The translations under genes were made by a program, and so were the position numbers. From contig CAJOPA010000110.1 of the NCBI GenBank assembly GCA_905236235.1, positions 1 to 34,343 of the forward strand: a DNA stretch of 34,343 nucleotides, written 5' to 3'. How positions within the stretch are numbered: the stretch's first letter is position 1; every line of letters begins with the position of its first letter. The DNA is from an uncultured Eubacterium sp. (GTDB lineage Bacteria > Bacillota > Clostridia > Lachnospirales > Lachnospiraceae). Below, piece after piece: positions 1 through 7,178 of this stretch. The notes under the pieces were generated by a model. That model worked only from the letters and a program-made list of their open reading frames with translations, ran no database searches and was not told where the DNA came from.

Positions 1-84
1 GCAGGAGTGGCGGAATTGGCAGACGCGCAGGCTTCAGGTGCCTGTGGTAGCAATATCGTGTGGGTTCAAGTCCCATCTCCTGCA
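1..84 (+). tRNA. tRNA-Leu (anticodon CAG)
   Basis: The acceptor strands GCAGGAG (1-7) and CTCCTGC (77-83) pair perfectly, with discriminator A at 84. The anticodon stem CAGGC/GCCTG encloses loop TTCAGGT, giving anticodon CAG, which reads CUG leucine codons. The T arm has the TTCAAGT loop (65-71). A long variable arm (about 46-58) is as expected for a class II tRNA such as Leu. CCA is not encoded. The gene begins at the first base of the window, so its promoter is not visible. Confidence 0.96.
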
Positions 85-90
85 TAAAGG

Positions 91-123
91 AAAAGCCTTG
101 CACATGTGCAGGGCTTTTCTTTT
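91..123 (+). terminator. Rho-independent terminator of tRNA-Leu
   Basis: AAAAGCC (91-97) pairs with GGCTTTT (112-118), and the inner TGCAC/GTGCA extends the stem. It lies seven nucleotides after the tRNA and is followed by a short T-rich tail. Confidence 0.8.
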
Positions 124-247
124 ATGCAGGAGCTCCTTGAACCCAGCGGGTTCAAGGTCTCCTCGCCCTGACGAGCTCGTCGGTCAGTTCGGGCTGAAAA
201 AGGTCCACCGGACCTTTTTCCGGGACGCCCTCACCCCATCTCCTGTA
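124..247. repeat. Cluster of palindromes carrying tRNA-Leu 3'-end echoes
   Basis: Four palindromes are packed in about 100 nt: AGGAGCTCCT (129-138); CCTTGAACCC (135-144) against GGGTTCAAGG (148-157); GACGAGCTCGTC (170-181); and AAAAAGGTCC (197-206) against GGACCTTTTT (210-219). Pieces repeat the tRNA 3' half. GGGTTCAAG (148-156) copies tRNA 62-70. CCCCATCTCCTGTA (234-247) matches tRNA 71-84 at 12 of 14 positions. ATGCAGGAG (124-132) and CTTGAACCC (136-144) are inverted copies. No good coding frame was found. The last hairpin could act as a terminator in either direction. The remaining bases up to 376 show only AT-richer sequence and the ribosome site of the next gene. Confidence 0.6.
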
Positions 248-376
248 TTGCGATCTCTTTATATTGATGAGGAAATCAATGGCAATCTATTTACGTATTC
301 CAAATTAATCAATATTGATAACATTAGGCATAAATTGAATGATATCGGGAAAGAAATACAAGGAGGATGTTTTTAG

Positions 377-1369
377 ATGAGAAATAAAGTAATGGGCACG
401 ATATCTCTGGGAGTCGGAATTCTCATTTTTTTGATAACATGTGTATGGATTCTGACCGGAATACGGAATATGAGTGCCGACTACCAGAGGTTGGAAAATC
501 TGGATGTTTCAGAGTCCACCACGGCTACGATCTCTTATGATGACCATTTTGCGTCGGAGGGATTTGGAATTCAAACCGATCCCGAAAATCCTGAAATGCG
601 TGAAGAATTAAATCGGTTCATTGAGGAAAGCCTAAAGGGAATAGACGAAAAGATCGTTGTCAGCGTACTGGTTTTCACAATGGTGACCGTCACGGTACTG
701 GTTTATTGGTTTTATTGGACTTTCGGAGAGAATAGAAAAAAGTATATTATGAGCATCCTGCTGGGGACATTGATCCTCTTTGGGGTTTTTCTGATTTGTA
801 TTGTGATTGCACATACAATTTTGCATATGCCATTCTATTTTCCGTTGGGATATGATCTTCTGCTGATTATTGCCAGCCTTTTATCCATTGCTGCCGGGAG
901 CTGTTTTCTTGGTTGGTTAATCAGGCGGGCCCGGTTTAAAGGAATTGTAGCTATCGCAGCAATCCCTGCCGTTATAGCGTTTTTTGTGTTTGGAACCGTA
1001 TTTGAATATGGATTATTCACGACTCCCCAAGTGGATTCATTTGACTATGTTGTTCAGGACTATGTTCCAAACCTGTACGATGAAAATTTTGAAGGTGAAG
1101 CATACTATGATGAAGTAAAAAATGTCATGATAGTAAATGGAACGGAATATTCGCCACGACAGGCAGACAATCCGGAATATTTGAGAGGAGTGAAACGCAT
1201 GGGGGCTATTCTCTACGAAGCCCTAAATCCATATGGTGGTAATGGCCTGTTTGCGGCATACGAAGTGGAAAGCAATATCAATATCAGTGTTGTCGCTTTA
1301 ATCCTGTATGTGGCGAAAGCACTCCTATTCGTTCTTTTGACCATGGGATTGAAGAATAGTAAGTCATAA
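377..1369 (+). CDS. Orphan multi-pass membrane protein, unknown function
   Basis: The 330-residue protein starts at ATG 377, with AAGGAGG at 359-365 as ribosome site. It has about six hydrophobic segments, near residues 7-29, 93-116, 123-149, 159-183, 189-213 and 302-324. Two soluble parts lie between them: an acidic stretch (30-90) and a Tyr/Asp/Asn-rich stretch (215-300) with repeated YDE-type motifs. I do not recognise a family or a catalytic motif. Base and codon use is visibly more AT-rich than in the genes to the right. The gene sits just behind a tRNA and a block of tRNA-derived repeats, which would fit acquired DNA. It appears monocistronic, with its own terminator directly after the stop. 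Existence of the gene is well supported by its start signal and membrane pattern; function is unknown. Confidence 0.75.
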   Translation: MRNKVMGTISLGVGILIFLITCVWILTGIRNMSADYQRLENLDVSESTTATISYDDHFASEGFGIQTDPENPEMREELNRFIEESLKGIDEKIVVSVLVFTMVTVTVLVYWFYWTFGENRKKYIMSILLGTLILFGVFLICIVIAHTILHMPFYFPLGYDLLLIIASLLSIAAGSCFLGWLIRRARFKGIVAIAAIPAVIAFFVFGTVFEYGLFTTPQVDSFDYVVQDYVPNLYDENFEGEAYYDEVKNVMIVNGTEYSPRQADNPEYLRGVKRMGAILYEALNPYGGNGLFAAYEVESNINISVVALILYVAKALLFVLLTMGLKNSKS

Positions 1370-1377
1370 TAGTCACA

Positions 1378-1407
1378 GGATACGGGTGCAAAACCCGATC
1401 CTTTTTT
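1378..1407 (+). terminator. Rho-independent terminator
   Basis: GGAT-A-CGGGT pairs with ACCCG-ATCC around a short A-rich loop, followed by TTTTTT (1402-1407). It lies nine nucleotides after the membrane protein stop codon. Confidence 0.8.
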
Positions 1408-1444
1408 ATGCCCATATGAAAAACCGAAATCACCACCGAACTCC

Positions 1445-1473
1445 TTGACGCAAACCCCAAATAAGAGCATAAT
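1445..1473 (+). promoter_or_regulatory. Sigma-70-type promoter for the NSS transporter
   Basis: TTGACG (1445-1450) and CATAAT (1468-1473) are separated by exactly 17 nt. Transcription would begin near 1480. Confidence 0.65.
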
Positions 1474-1477
1474 CAAA

Positions 1478-1541
1478 CAGGTGCAGATTTTGCGCCTGTT
1501 TTGCCGTGCAAATGCAGAAAAACGGATGTTGCATTGCACGG
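1478..1541 (+). promoter_or_regulatory. Structured 5' leader with two hairpins
   Basis: Hairpin one pairs CAGGTGCA (1478-1485) with TGCGCCTG (1491-1498) and is followed by TTTTG. Hairpin two pairs CCGTGCAAATGCA (1504-1516) with TGCATTGCACGG (1530-1541), which is 12 base pairs with one bulged A. The ribosome site GAGGGAG (1554-1560) follows at once. It matches no riboswitch I know. It may protect the 5' end or tune translation. Confidence 0.4.
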
Positions 1542-1566
1542 AAATACGTGTGTGAGGGAGAATGTG

Positions 1567-2934
1567 ATGAGTGAAATGAAAAAAAGAGAAAATTTTGGTT
1601 CACGTCTCGGCTTTATATTGGTCAGTGCCGGATGCGCGGTGGGGATCGGAAACGTATGGAAGTTCCCCTATGTTACCGGACAGAACGGCGGCGCAGTATT
1701 CGTGCTGTTTTATCTGCTGTTCCTGATCCTTATGGGGATTCCTGTGATGACCATGGAGTTTGCCGTCGGACGAGCAAGCCGCAGAAGCGCGGTGTCCGGT
1801 TATAAGGCTCTGGAGAAAAAGGGCAGCAAGTGGCACATCCACGGATGGTTTTGTATCGCGGGATGCTACCTGTTGATGATGTATTACACCACGGTGTCCG
1901 GATGGATGCTGGATTACTTCTATAAATTTGCTGTCGGGACCTTTGACGAGATCGCGACGGAAGACGTCGGCGGCGTATTTGGCGCGATGCTCTCGGATCC
2001 CATTGAGATGGCGATCTTTATGGCGATCACCGTGCTTGCCGGATTTGGAGTCTTAAGCTTCGGTGTACAGAAGGGTCTTGAAAAGGTCAACAAGGTGATG
2101 ATGACCGGCCTGCTTCTTTTAATCGCCGTACTTGCCGTCCATTCCTTCACTCTTGAAGGGGCGGGCGAAGGCGTTGGTTTTTATCTGCTCCCCGATTGGA
2201 GCAGGGCAAAGGAAGCCGGACTTTGGAATGTGATGTCGGCCGCCATGAACCAGGCGTTCTTTACATTAAGCCTGGGTATCGGCGCGCTGGAGATCTTCGG
2301 AAGCTATATGTCCGATGAGAAGACGCTGACCGGGGAAGCGATCCGGGTATGTGCACTTGACACATTCGTGGCGATCCTTTCCGGACTGATCATTTTCCCT
2401 GCGTGCTTCAGCTACGGCGTACAGCCCGATCAGGGACCGTCCCTTATCTTCATCACGCTTCCTACGGTATTCATGAACATGCCGGCCGGACGGATCTGGG
2501 GAACCCTGTTTTTCGTATTCATGACGTTTGCAAGCTTTTCCACGGTAACGGCCGTGTTTGAAAATCTGATCGCCTATCTTGAGGATGAGTTCGGATGGAC
2601 GAGAGGCAAAGCGGTAACGGTTAACCTGATCTTTATATTGGTCGCAAGCCTCCCCTGCCTGCTCGGATACAATGTATGGAGCGATCTTCATATCATCGGC
2701 GGGCGTGATGTGCTTGACTCCGAGGATTTCCTGGTAAGTAATCTCTTGCTTCCGCTCGGATCGCTGATCTTCTGTCTGTTCTGCGTGACGAAGTTCGGAT
2801 GGGGATTTGACAAGTATTTGGCAGAGACCAATAAGGGCGACGGCATCAAGATGCCTATGTGGTTAAAGCCTTACTTCAAATTCGTGCTGCCGATCCTTGT
2901 GCTTATCATCGTGGTTATGGGGCTGATCCCGTAA
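1567..2934 (+). CDS. Sodium-dependent amino-acid symporter, SNF/NSS family
   Basis: The 455-residue integral membrane protein belongs to the neurotransmitter:sodium symporter family (LeuT/MhsT/TnaT type), which couples amino-acid uptake to sodium entry. The N-terminal signature is present: RLGFILVSAGCAVGIGNVWK (residues 13-32) followed by FPY, the segment that forms TM1 with the sodium and substrate sites. About eleven hydrophobic segments follow, typical of bacterial members. ATG 1567 is chosen because GAGGGAG lies six nucleotides upstream and the family signature begins right after; an upstream ATG at 1501 would fall inside the leader hairpins. Substrate cannot be read from sequence. Convergence with a Trp-controlled trpB makes tryptophan or another aromatic amino acid a reasonable guess, since MhsT and TnaT carry Trp. 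Confidence 0.92.
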   Translation: MSEMKKRENFGSRLGFILVSAGCAVGIGNVWKFPYVTGQNGGAVFVLFYLLFLILMGIPVMTMEFAVGRASRRSAVSGYKALEKKGSKWHIHGWFCIAGCYLLMMYYTTVSGWMLDYFYKFAVGTFDEIATEDVGGVFGAMLSDPIEMAIFMAITVLAGFGVLSFGVQKGLEKVNKVMMTGLLLLIAVLAVHSFTLEGAGEGVGFYLLPDWSRAKEAGLWNVMSAAMNQAFFTLSLGIGALEIFGSYMSDEKTLTGEAIRVCALDTFVAILSGLIIFPACFSYGVQPDQGPSLIFITLPTVFMNMPAGRIWGTLFFVFMTFASFSTVTAVFENLIAYLEDEFGWTRGKAVTVNLIFILVASLPCLLGYNVWSDLHIIGGRDVLDSEDFLVSNLLLPLGSLIFCLFCVTKFGWGFDKYLAETNKGDGIKMPMWLKPYFKFVLPILVLIIVVMGLIP

Positions 2935-2984
2935 AAAAGGGATAGGATCACCGTAAGGTCATCTTTTGCCATAAGCAAAAAAAT

Positions 2985-3029
2985 CAGACCGTGTGAAGAG
3001 GGGTATCGCTTCACACGGTCTGTTTTTTT
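2985..3029. terminator. Bidirectional terminator between convergent genes
   Basis: A perfect 14-bp stem pairs CAGACCGTGTGAAG (2985-2998) with CTTCACACGGTCTG (3009-3022). Seven T follow on the plus strand, and an A-run on the left (about 2977-2983) serves as U-tract for the minus-strand trpB transcript. Confidence 0.9.
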
Positions 3030-3047
3030 AGGAAAATTTAAAGCCGT

Positions 3048-4421
3048 TTATCCAATTTTAGGAAGCTTTGCAAAAGATTCCTTTAGCTGTGCATCTGTCG
3101 GAATCTCATCCGTCATCAGCCCATCATGGTATTTTTCGTAGGCGACCATGTCAAAGTATCCGGTTCCGGTAAGACCGAAGACGATGGTTTTTTCTTCTCC
3201 GGTCTCCTTGCATTTTAGCGCCTCATCAATCGCAGCTCTGATGGCGTGAGAACTTTCCGGTGCGGGCAGGATGCCTTCCACACGGGCGAACTGTTCTGCC
3301 GCTTCAAAGACGGATGTTTGTTCCACGCTTACCGCTTCCATCATTTTGTCATGGTAGAGCTGGGAAAGAATGGTACTCATGCCATGGAATCGAAGACCGC
3401 CGGCATGGTTCGGCGAGGGGATGAATCCGCTTCCGAGTGTGTACATCTTGGCAAGAGGGCAGATCATTCCCGTGTCGCAAAAGTCGTAAGCGAAGGTGCC
3501 TCTGGTAAAGCTCGGGCAGGAAGCAGGCTCAACGGCAATGATTCGGTAATCCGCTTCCCCACGGAGTTTTTCTCCCATAAACGGAGCAATGAGACCTCCA
3601 AGGTTGGAGCCGCCACCGGCACATCCGATGATGATATCCGGCTTGATACCGTATTTATCCAATGCGGTCTTTGTTTCCAGACCGATCACGGATTGATGAA
3701 GAAGAACCTGATTGAGTACGCTTCCAAGCACATAGCGATAACCGGGATTCTTTGTAGCAACTTCCACAGCTTCTGAAATGGCACAACCAAGGCTTCCGGT
3801 TGTTCCCGGATGTTCGGCAAGGATTTTCTTCCCGACCTCTGTTGTCTCGGAGGGTGAGGGGACAACAGATGCTCCATAGGTACGCATGACTTCACGGCGG
3901 AATGGTTTTTGCTCATAGGACACCTTTACCATATATACCTTGCAGTCCAGGTCAAAGTAGGAGCAGGCCATGGAAAGTGCCGTGCCCCACTGACCGGCTC
4001 CGGTCTCGGTTGTAACGCCTTTCAAGCCCTGCTTCTTTGCATAGTATGCCTGGGCGATGGCAGAATTAAGCTTGTGGCTTCCGCTGGTATTGTTGCCTTC
4101 AAACTTGTAGTAGATCTTTGCGGGAGTCTGAAGCTTTTCCTCCAGGCAATACGCACGCACAAGCGGAGAAGGGCGGTACATCTTGTAAAATTCACGGATC
4201 TCCTCGGGAATCTCCACAAATGCGGTGGTATCGTCCAGTTCCTGTTTTACGAGTTCCTCACAAAAGATCGGTGAGAGTTCTTCGGCAGTCAGGGGCTTGC
4301 CTGTCCCGGGATTAAGAAGGGGGGCGGGCTTGTTTTTCATATCTGCCCTCATGTTGTACCATTGTTTAGGCATCTCATCTTCGGTAAGATAGATTTTGTA
4401 AGGGATTTTTTTCTCTGACAT
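3048..4421 (-). CDS. trpB: TrpB2-type tryptophan synthase beta chain
   Basis: This 457-residue PLP enzyme condenses indole with L-serine to give L-tryptophan. It is the longer TrpB2 (TrpB-like) class rather than the roughly 400-residue TrpB1 found in trp operons. Visible features are NNTSGSHKLNSA (residues 111-122) with the PLP lysine K117, ETGAGQWG (139-146), and the phosphate-cup glycine motif GCAGGGSN (266-273). ATG 4421 is preceded by a GGAG ribosome site; the open frame runs further upstream to 4523 but that part lies within the T-box leader. No trpA or other trp gene is nearby, so it probably works alone, salvaging indole or supporting Trp synthesis from another locus. A Trp-specific T-box controls it. 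Function is firm; the salvage role is inferred. Confidence 0.93.
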   Translation of the reverse strand: MSEKKIPYKIYLTEDEMPKQWYNMRADMKNKPAPLLNPGTGKPLTAEELSPIFCEELVKQELDDTTAFVEIPEEIREFYKMYRPSPLVRAYCLEEKLQTPAKIYYKFEGNNTSGSHKLNSAIAQAYYAKKQGLKGVTTETGAGQWGTALSMACSYFDLDCKVYMVKVSYEQKPFRREVMRTYGASVVPSPSETTEVGKKILAEHPGTTGSLGCAISEAVEVATKNPGYRYVLGSVLNQVLLHQSVIGLETKTALDKYGIKPDIIIGCAGGGSNLGGLIAPFMGEKLRGEADYRIIAVEPASCPSFTRGTFAYDFCDTGMICPLAKMYTLGSGFIPSPNHAGGLRFHGMSTILSQLYHDKMMEAVSVEQTSVFEAAEQFARVEGILPAPESSHAIRAAIDEALKCKETGEEKTIVFGLTGTGYFDMVAYEKYHDGLMTDEIPTDAQLKESFAKLPKIG

Positions 4422-4471
4422 TTTGTTTTTCTCCTTTCGATTCGTTTGAAGACAGGTATCTCTCTGCGCAT

Positions 4472-4757
4472 AAAAAATACCTGTCCCATAGCAAATGTTT
4501 GCTGGGACAGGTATAGATATCATTTACCTGCGGTGCCACCCGGCTTGGTGTATAGAATACACCCACTCATCGCGTACCATCATACGCCGGACTTTGATCA
4601 CGGAGATCCTCACTCCGTCTCACATACTAAGGCACAGCGCCTTTTCTGTTTCGCCCTCAGAAGTCCATTCGGCAAAAGCACTTTTGCTGCGATCACACCA
4701 TCCGCAACTCTCTGGTAAAAGGAGGCTTTAGCTTACTCACTCTTCCTCAACGGTTTA
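4472..4757 (-). promoter_or_regulatory. T-box leader, tRNA-Trp specific (specifier UGG)
   Basis: Read on the minus strand. Stem I carries GAATGGACTTCTGAG, in which UGG (4667-4665) is in the specifier position, a tryptophan codon. The T-box core GGGTGGCACCGCAGG lies near 4545-4531. CAGGTA of the core can pair with TACCTG as antiterminator. The competing terminator pairs ATACCTGTCCC (4514-4504) with GGGACAGGTAT (4487-4477), extended by AGCAAA/TTTGCT, and ends in TTTTTT (4477-4472). Uncharged tRNA-Trp would stabilise the antiterminator and turn trpB on when tryptophan is scarce. Confidence 0.92.
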
Positions 4758-4761
4758 GACA

Positions 4762-4790
4762 AAAATATCATAAAGAAAAATCCTTGTCAA
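4762..4790 (-). promoter_or_regulatory. Promoter of the T-box/trpB transcript
   Basis: On the minus strand TTGACA (4790-4785) and TATTTT (4767-4762) are 17 nt apart. The -35 box is a consensus match. Confidence 0.75.
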
Positions 4791-4856
4791 GAATTTTTTG
4801 AAAAAATGGACAGAATATTTTACAGAGAGGAAGGAATGGGTTTTACGCCGTAATCA

Positions 4857-4865
4857 TGCTATAAT
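4857..4865 (+). promoter_or_regulatory. Extended -10 promoter of the beta-helix lipoprotein
   Basis: TGCTATAAT has a consensus -10 box (4860-4865) with the TGn extension. The -35 position (4837-4842, TGGGTT) is poor. An 80-nt leader follows up to the start codon. Confidence 0.6.
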
Positions 4866-4947
4866 AAAGATGCGCACATAGGGTGCACAGAAAAAGGACC
4901 GCAACGTTTGCGTGAAGGTCAAATATTCCTATTACAGGAGGGGGAAC

Positions 4948-6993
4948 ATGAAAAGAAAATGGATGAAAGTGATGCTGGCGGCATCGCTGTCGCTAAGCCT
5001 TGTGCTTGGTATGGCAGCATGTGGCCAAAGCGGCGCACAGGACGCGGAAAACGCGGATCAGACGGGCGAGGAAACCTCTGATGGCGCCGCAGCCGCATCT
5101 TCCGATGCTTCGGGAGATGCTTCAGGGGATGCCTCAGGCAATGCCTTTGGCATGATGGGCATGAGTACGGGTCCGACCGAGACGGATTCCGCCAAGGCCA
5201 ATCCGGATCAGGCGATCACGCTGGACGGTATCGCCATGGGACAGGTACGTACGCTGTTAACGACCGCTGTTTTGGCATACGACGGCGGGGAGCTGGATGA
5301 GGCGCATACGACGAATGCAGGTCTTACCGAGGACGGTGATCTGACGACGATCGTGTCCGAGGAAGACAATGCCAACGGTATCGTGATCCGTAATACCGGC
5401 GCATTTGTGCTGGGCGGGGAGTCCGATCCGGCGCTTCTTGCTGAAAAGATCAATTTTTCCTATGTCAGTGGCAGCCATTATGGTGATTGGGAGGCTTTCT
5501 GCGCAGAGATGGGCTATGATGCTTCCATGACCGTGGAGGAGATTGCGGAGGATATCATTGCGAGCGGTTCCGCGACCAGCTATACCAATGTGGGACTGGC
5601 GGCACCGGAGACGGTATCCTTGAGCAATTACTACCTGGATTTCACCGGTTCGGGTACCAATGATATGGGTGGTTTCGGTGCGGCGTTGTACGTTTCGGAC
5701 AATGCGGTGGCGGAGTTTAATAACTTCAAGGTGATCACCCGCGGCCCGGGGCGCGGTACGCTCTTTACCAGATTTGGCGCGCAGGTGACTGTCAATGACT
5801 CGACGTTCTATGCAACGGCAGGAGATACTTCGAGTGCGGCGATGGGATGCCCTCCGGGACTGTTTCTCGAAGGCAAGGTACGCGCGACCAATGCGGTAGG
5901 CGCTTCCGTAGTGACCTACAATGATTCCGTTGTGATCAGCCAGGGCTGGGGTGCGCTCAGTACCGACAGCGACGATCTTTATACCAATGTGGAGACGCCT
6001 ACGACGCTGAATATCAACAACAGCTATATTGCCGTACTGACCAGCGGTTACGGTGCGTATTCCGACGGCGCGGCGCGCGATACGTTTAAGGACTCCTATA
6101 TTGATGTGCCGGACTACGGCGCGGTCGAGACGGGTTCCGGTATCGTATCTTTTGAAAATTGCGTGCTCAATGTCGGCATGTATGGCGTGATGACGCATTC
6201 CGGCAACAGCCGTGGCGAGATCGTATTTAAGGACAGTGAGCTGCATGTGGGCGAGAGTGCCGTGATGCTCAGGGACACTGCCAATACCGTAACGTTCGAA
6301 AATACCACCATCGCCTATGACGGCACTGCCACCATCAATACGGAGGCGGCAGAGAGCTACGGTGTGGATCTGGCGGATGTGGATGCGGAGTTTGGCACAA
6401 AGAACGGCGTGGATAGCACCTATCTTCATACGGACTTTAAGTCTGCGGATTCCAAGTGCATCGTCAAGCTTTTGCACAACAGCGACTCCGGGTCCGGCAC
6501 GGAATCCACCAATGCGGCGCCTGTCGTTACCATCATCGGTTCGACCATGGCGGGGGATATCTTGAACACCGCAGCGATGGAAGGCGATGAAAACACGGCG
6601 ACCAGCGGTCCGGCGGGTGAAGGTGTCCGTACGGCAAGAAGCATGGAGGTTGTTCTGGAGGATTCCACCATTACCGGTGCCATTTCCCTGGGACAGGACA
6701 CCTGGAAGTTTGTATTGTTTGCCTCCGGCGGCAATACCACGCAGCAGATCGGCTATGCAGCATCTACCAAGCTCGGCTCCTTCCATGACGACGGTTACGG
6801 CCTTACGCTTTCCGTGACCAAGGGATCCGTATGGGAAGTAACGGAGACGTCTTATCTGACGGAGCTTACCATTGATGAGGACTCCTCCGTTGTCGGCGCG
6901 GATGGCGCGACGGTTACCATGACGGTGGATGGTAAAGAGACCCCGATCGCCGCAGGAACCTACAGCGGCGAGATCGTGATCACCGTAAAATAA
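4948..6993 (+). CDS. Lipoprotein with predicted right-handed beta-helix, unknown role
   Basis: The 681-residue protein starts at ATG 4948 behind CAGGAGGGGG (4936-4944). A Lys/Arg N-terminus and a hydrophobic stretch lead to a lipobox ending in Cys25 (LGMAAC), so it should be anchored outside the membrane. An Asp/Ala/Ser/Gly-rich linker follows (about 27-70, with SGDA repeats). The rest (about 88-681) is rich in short strands of the pattern F/V-x-N/D-S/T-x-I/V, spaced roughly 20-25 residues, such as VTFENTTIAYDG, IVFKDSELHVGES and LNINNSYIAV. That is the look of a parallel beta-helix as in polysaccharide lyases and adhesins. I see no clear lyase catalytic cluster. Monocistronic, with its own promoter and terminator. 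A surface binding or glycan role is a guess. Confidence 0.8.
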   Translation: MKRKWMKVMLAASLSLSLVLGMAACGQSGAQDAENADQTGEETSDGAAAASSDASGDASGDASGNAFGMMGMSTGPTETDSAKANPDQAITLDGIAMGQVRTLLTTAVLAYDGGELDEAHTTNAGLTEDGDLTTIVSEEDNANGIVIRNTGAFVLGGESDPALLAEKINFSYVSGSHYGDWEAFCAEMGYDASMTVEEIAEDIIASGSATSYTNVGLAAPETVSLSNYYLDFTGSGTNDMGGFGAALYVSDNAVAEFNNFKVITRGPGRGTLFTRFGAQVTVNDSTFYATAGDTSSAAMGCPPGLFLEGKVRATNAVGASVVTYNDSVVISQGWGALSTDSDDLYTNVETPTTLNINNSYIAVLTSGYGAYSDGAARDTFKDSYIDVPDYGAVETGSGIVSFENCVLNVGMYGVMTHSGNSRGEIVFKDSELHVGESAVMLRDTANTVTFENTTIAYDGTATINTEAAESYGVDLADVDAEFGTKNGVDSTYLHTDFKSADSKCIVKLLHNSDSGSGTESTNAAPVVTIIGSTMAGDILNTAAMEGDENTATSGPAGEGVRTARSMEVVLEDSTITGAISLGQDTWKFVLFASGGNTTQQIGYAASTKLGSFHDDGYGLTLSVTKGSVWEVTETSYLTELTIDEDSSVVGADGATVTMTVDGKETPIAAGTYSGEIVITVK

Positions 6994-7032
6994 TCGATAG
7001 GATCATCGAAAGAACCATTGATAAAAAGTGAG

Positions 7033-7060
7033 CCCGCAGGCGGTTGCCTGCGGGTTTTTT
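7033..7060 (+). terminator. Rho-independent terminator
   Basis: CCCGCAGGC (7033-7041) pairs perfectly with GCCTGCGGG (7046-7054) around GGTT, followed by six T (7055-7060). Confidence 0.92.
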
Positions 7061-7095
7061 ATACGGAAATTTTCGCGGAAAAATTTTTTTCAAAA

Positions 7096-7117
7096 AAAAA
7101 GGAAGTCCTTTTTTTGC
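7096..7117 (+). terminator. Weak A/T hairpin in the dgt leader
   Basis: AAAAAAAGG (7096-7104) pairs with CCTTTTTTT (7109-7117) around AAGT. It could back up the preceding terminator or form a leader structure for dgt. Only two of nine base pairs are GC, so the call is uncertain. Confidence 0.3.
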
Positions 7118-7178
7118 ATGGTATTACTTTTATGTAGGGAGAAAAAGACAGCCCATGCAGGGGGAAAGAGGACGATAC

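Noticed and set aside
38-376. Open frame of 112 codons beginning inside tRNA-Leu
   Set aside because: It overlaps the tRNA, its terminator and the palindrome block, has no ribosome site, and its composition is not protein-like.
5257-6786. Long minus-strand frame (509 codons) opposite the beta-helix lipoprotein
   Set aside because: It is antisense to a gene with clear signal peptide, ribosome site and terminator. Its His/Arg/Gly-rich translation is typical of a shadow frame in GC-rich sequence.
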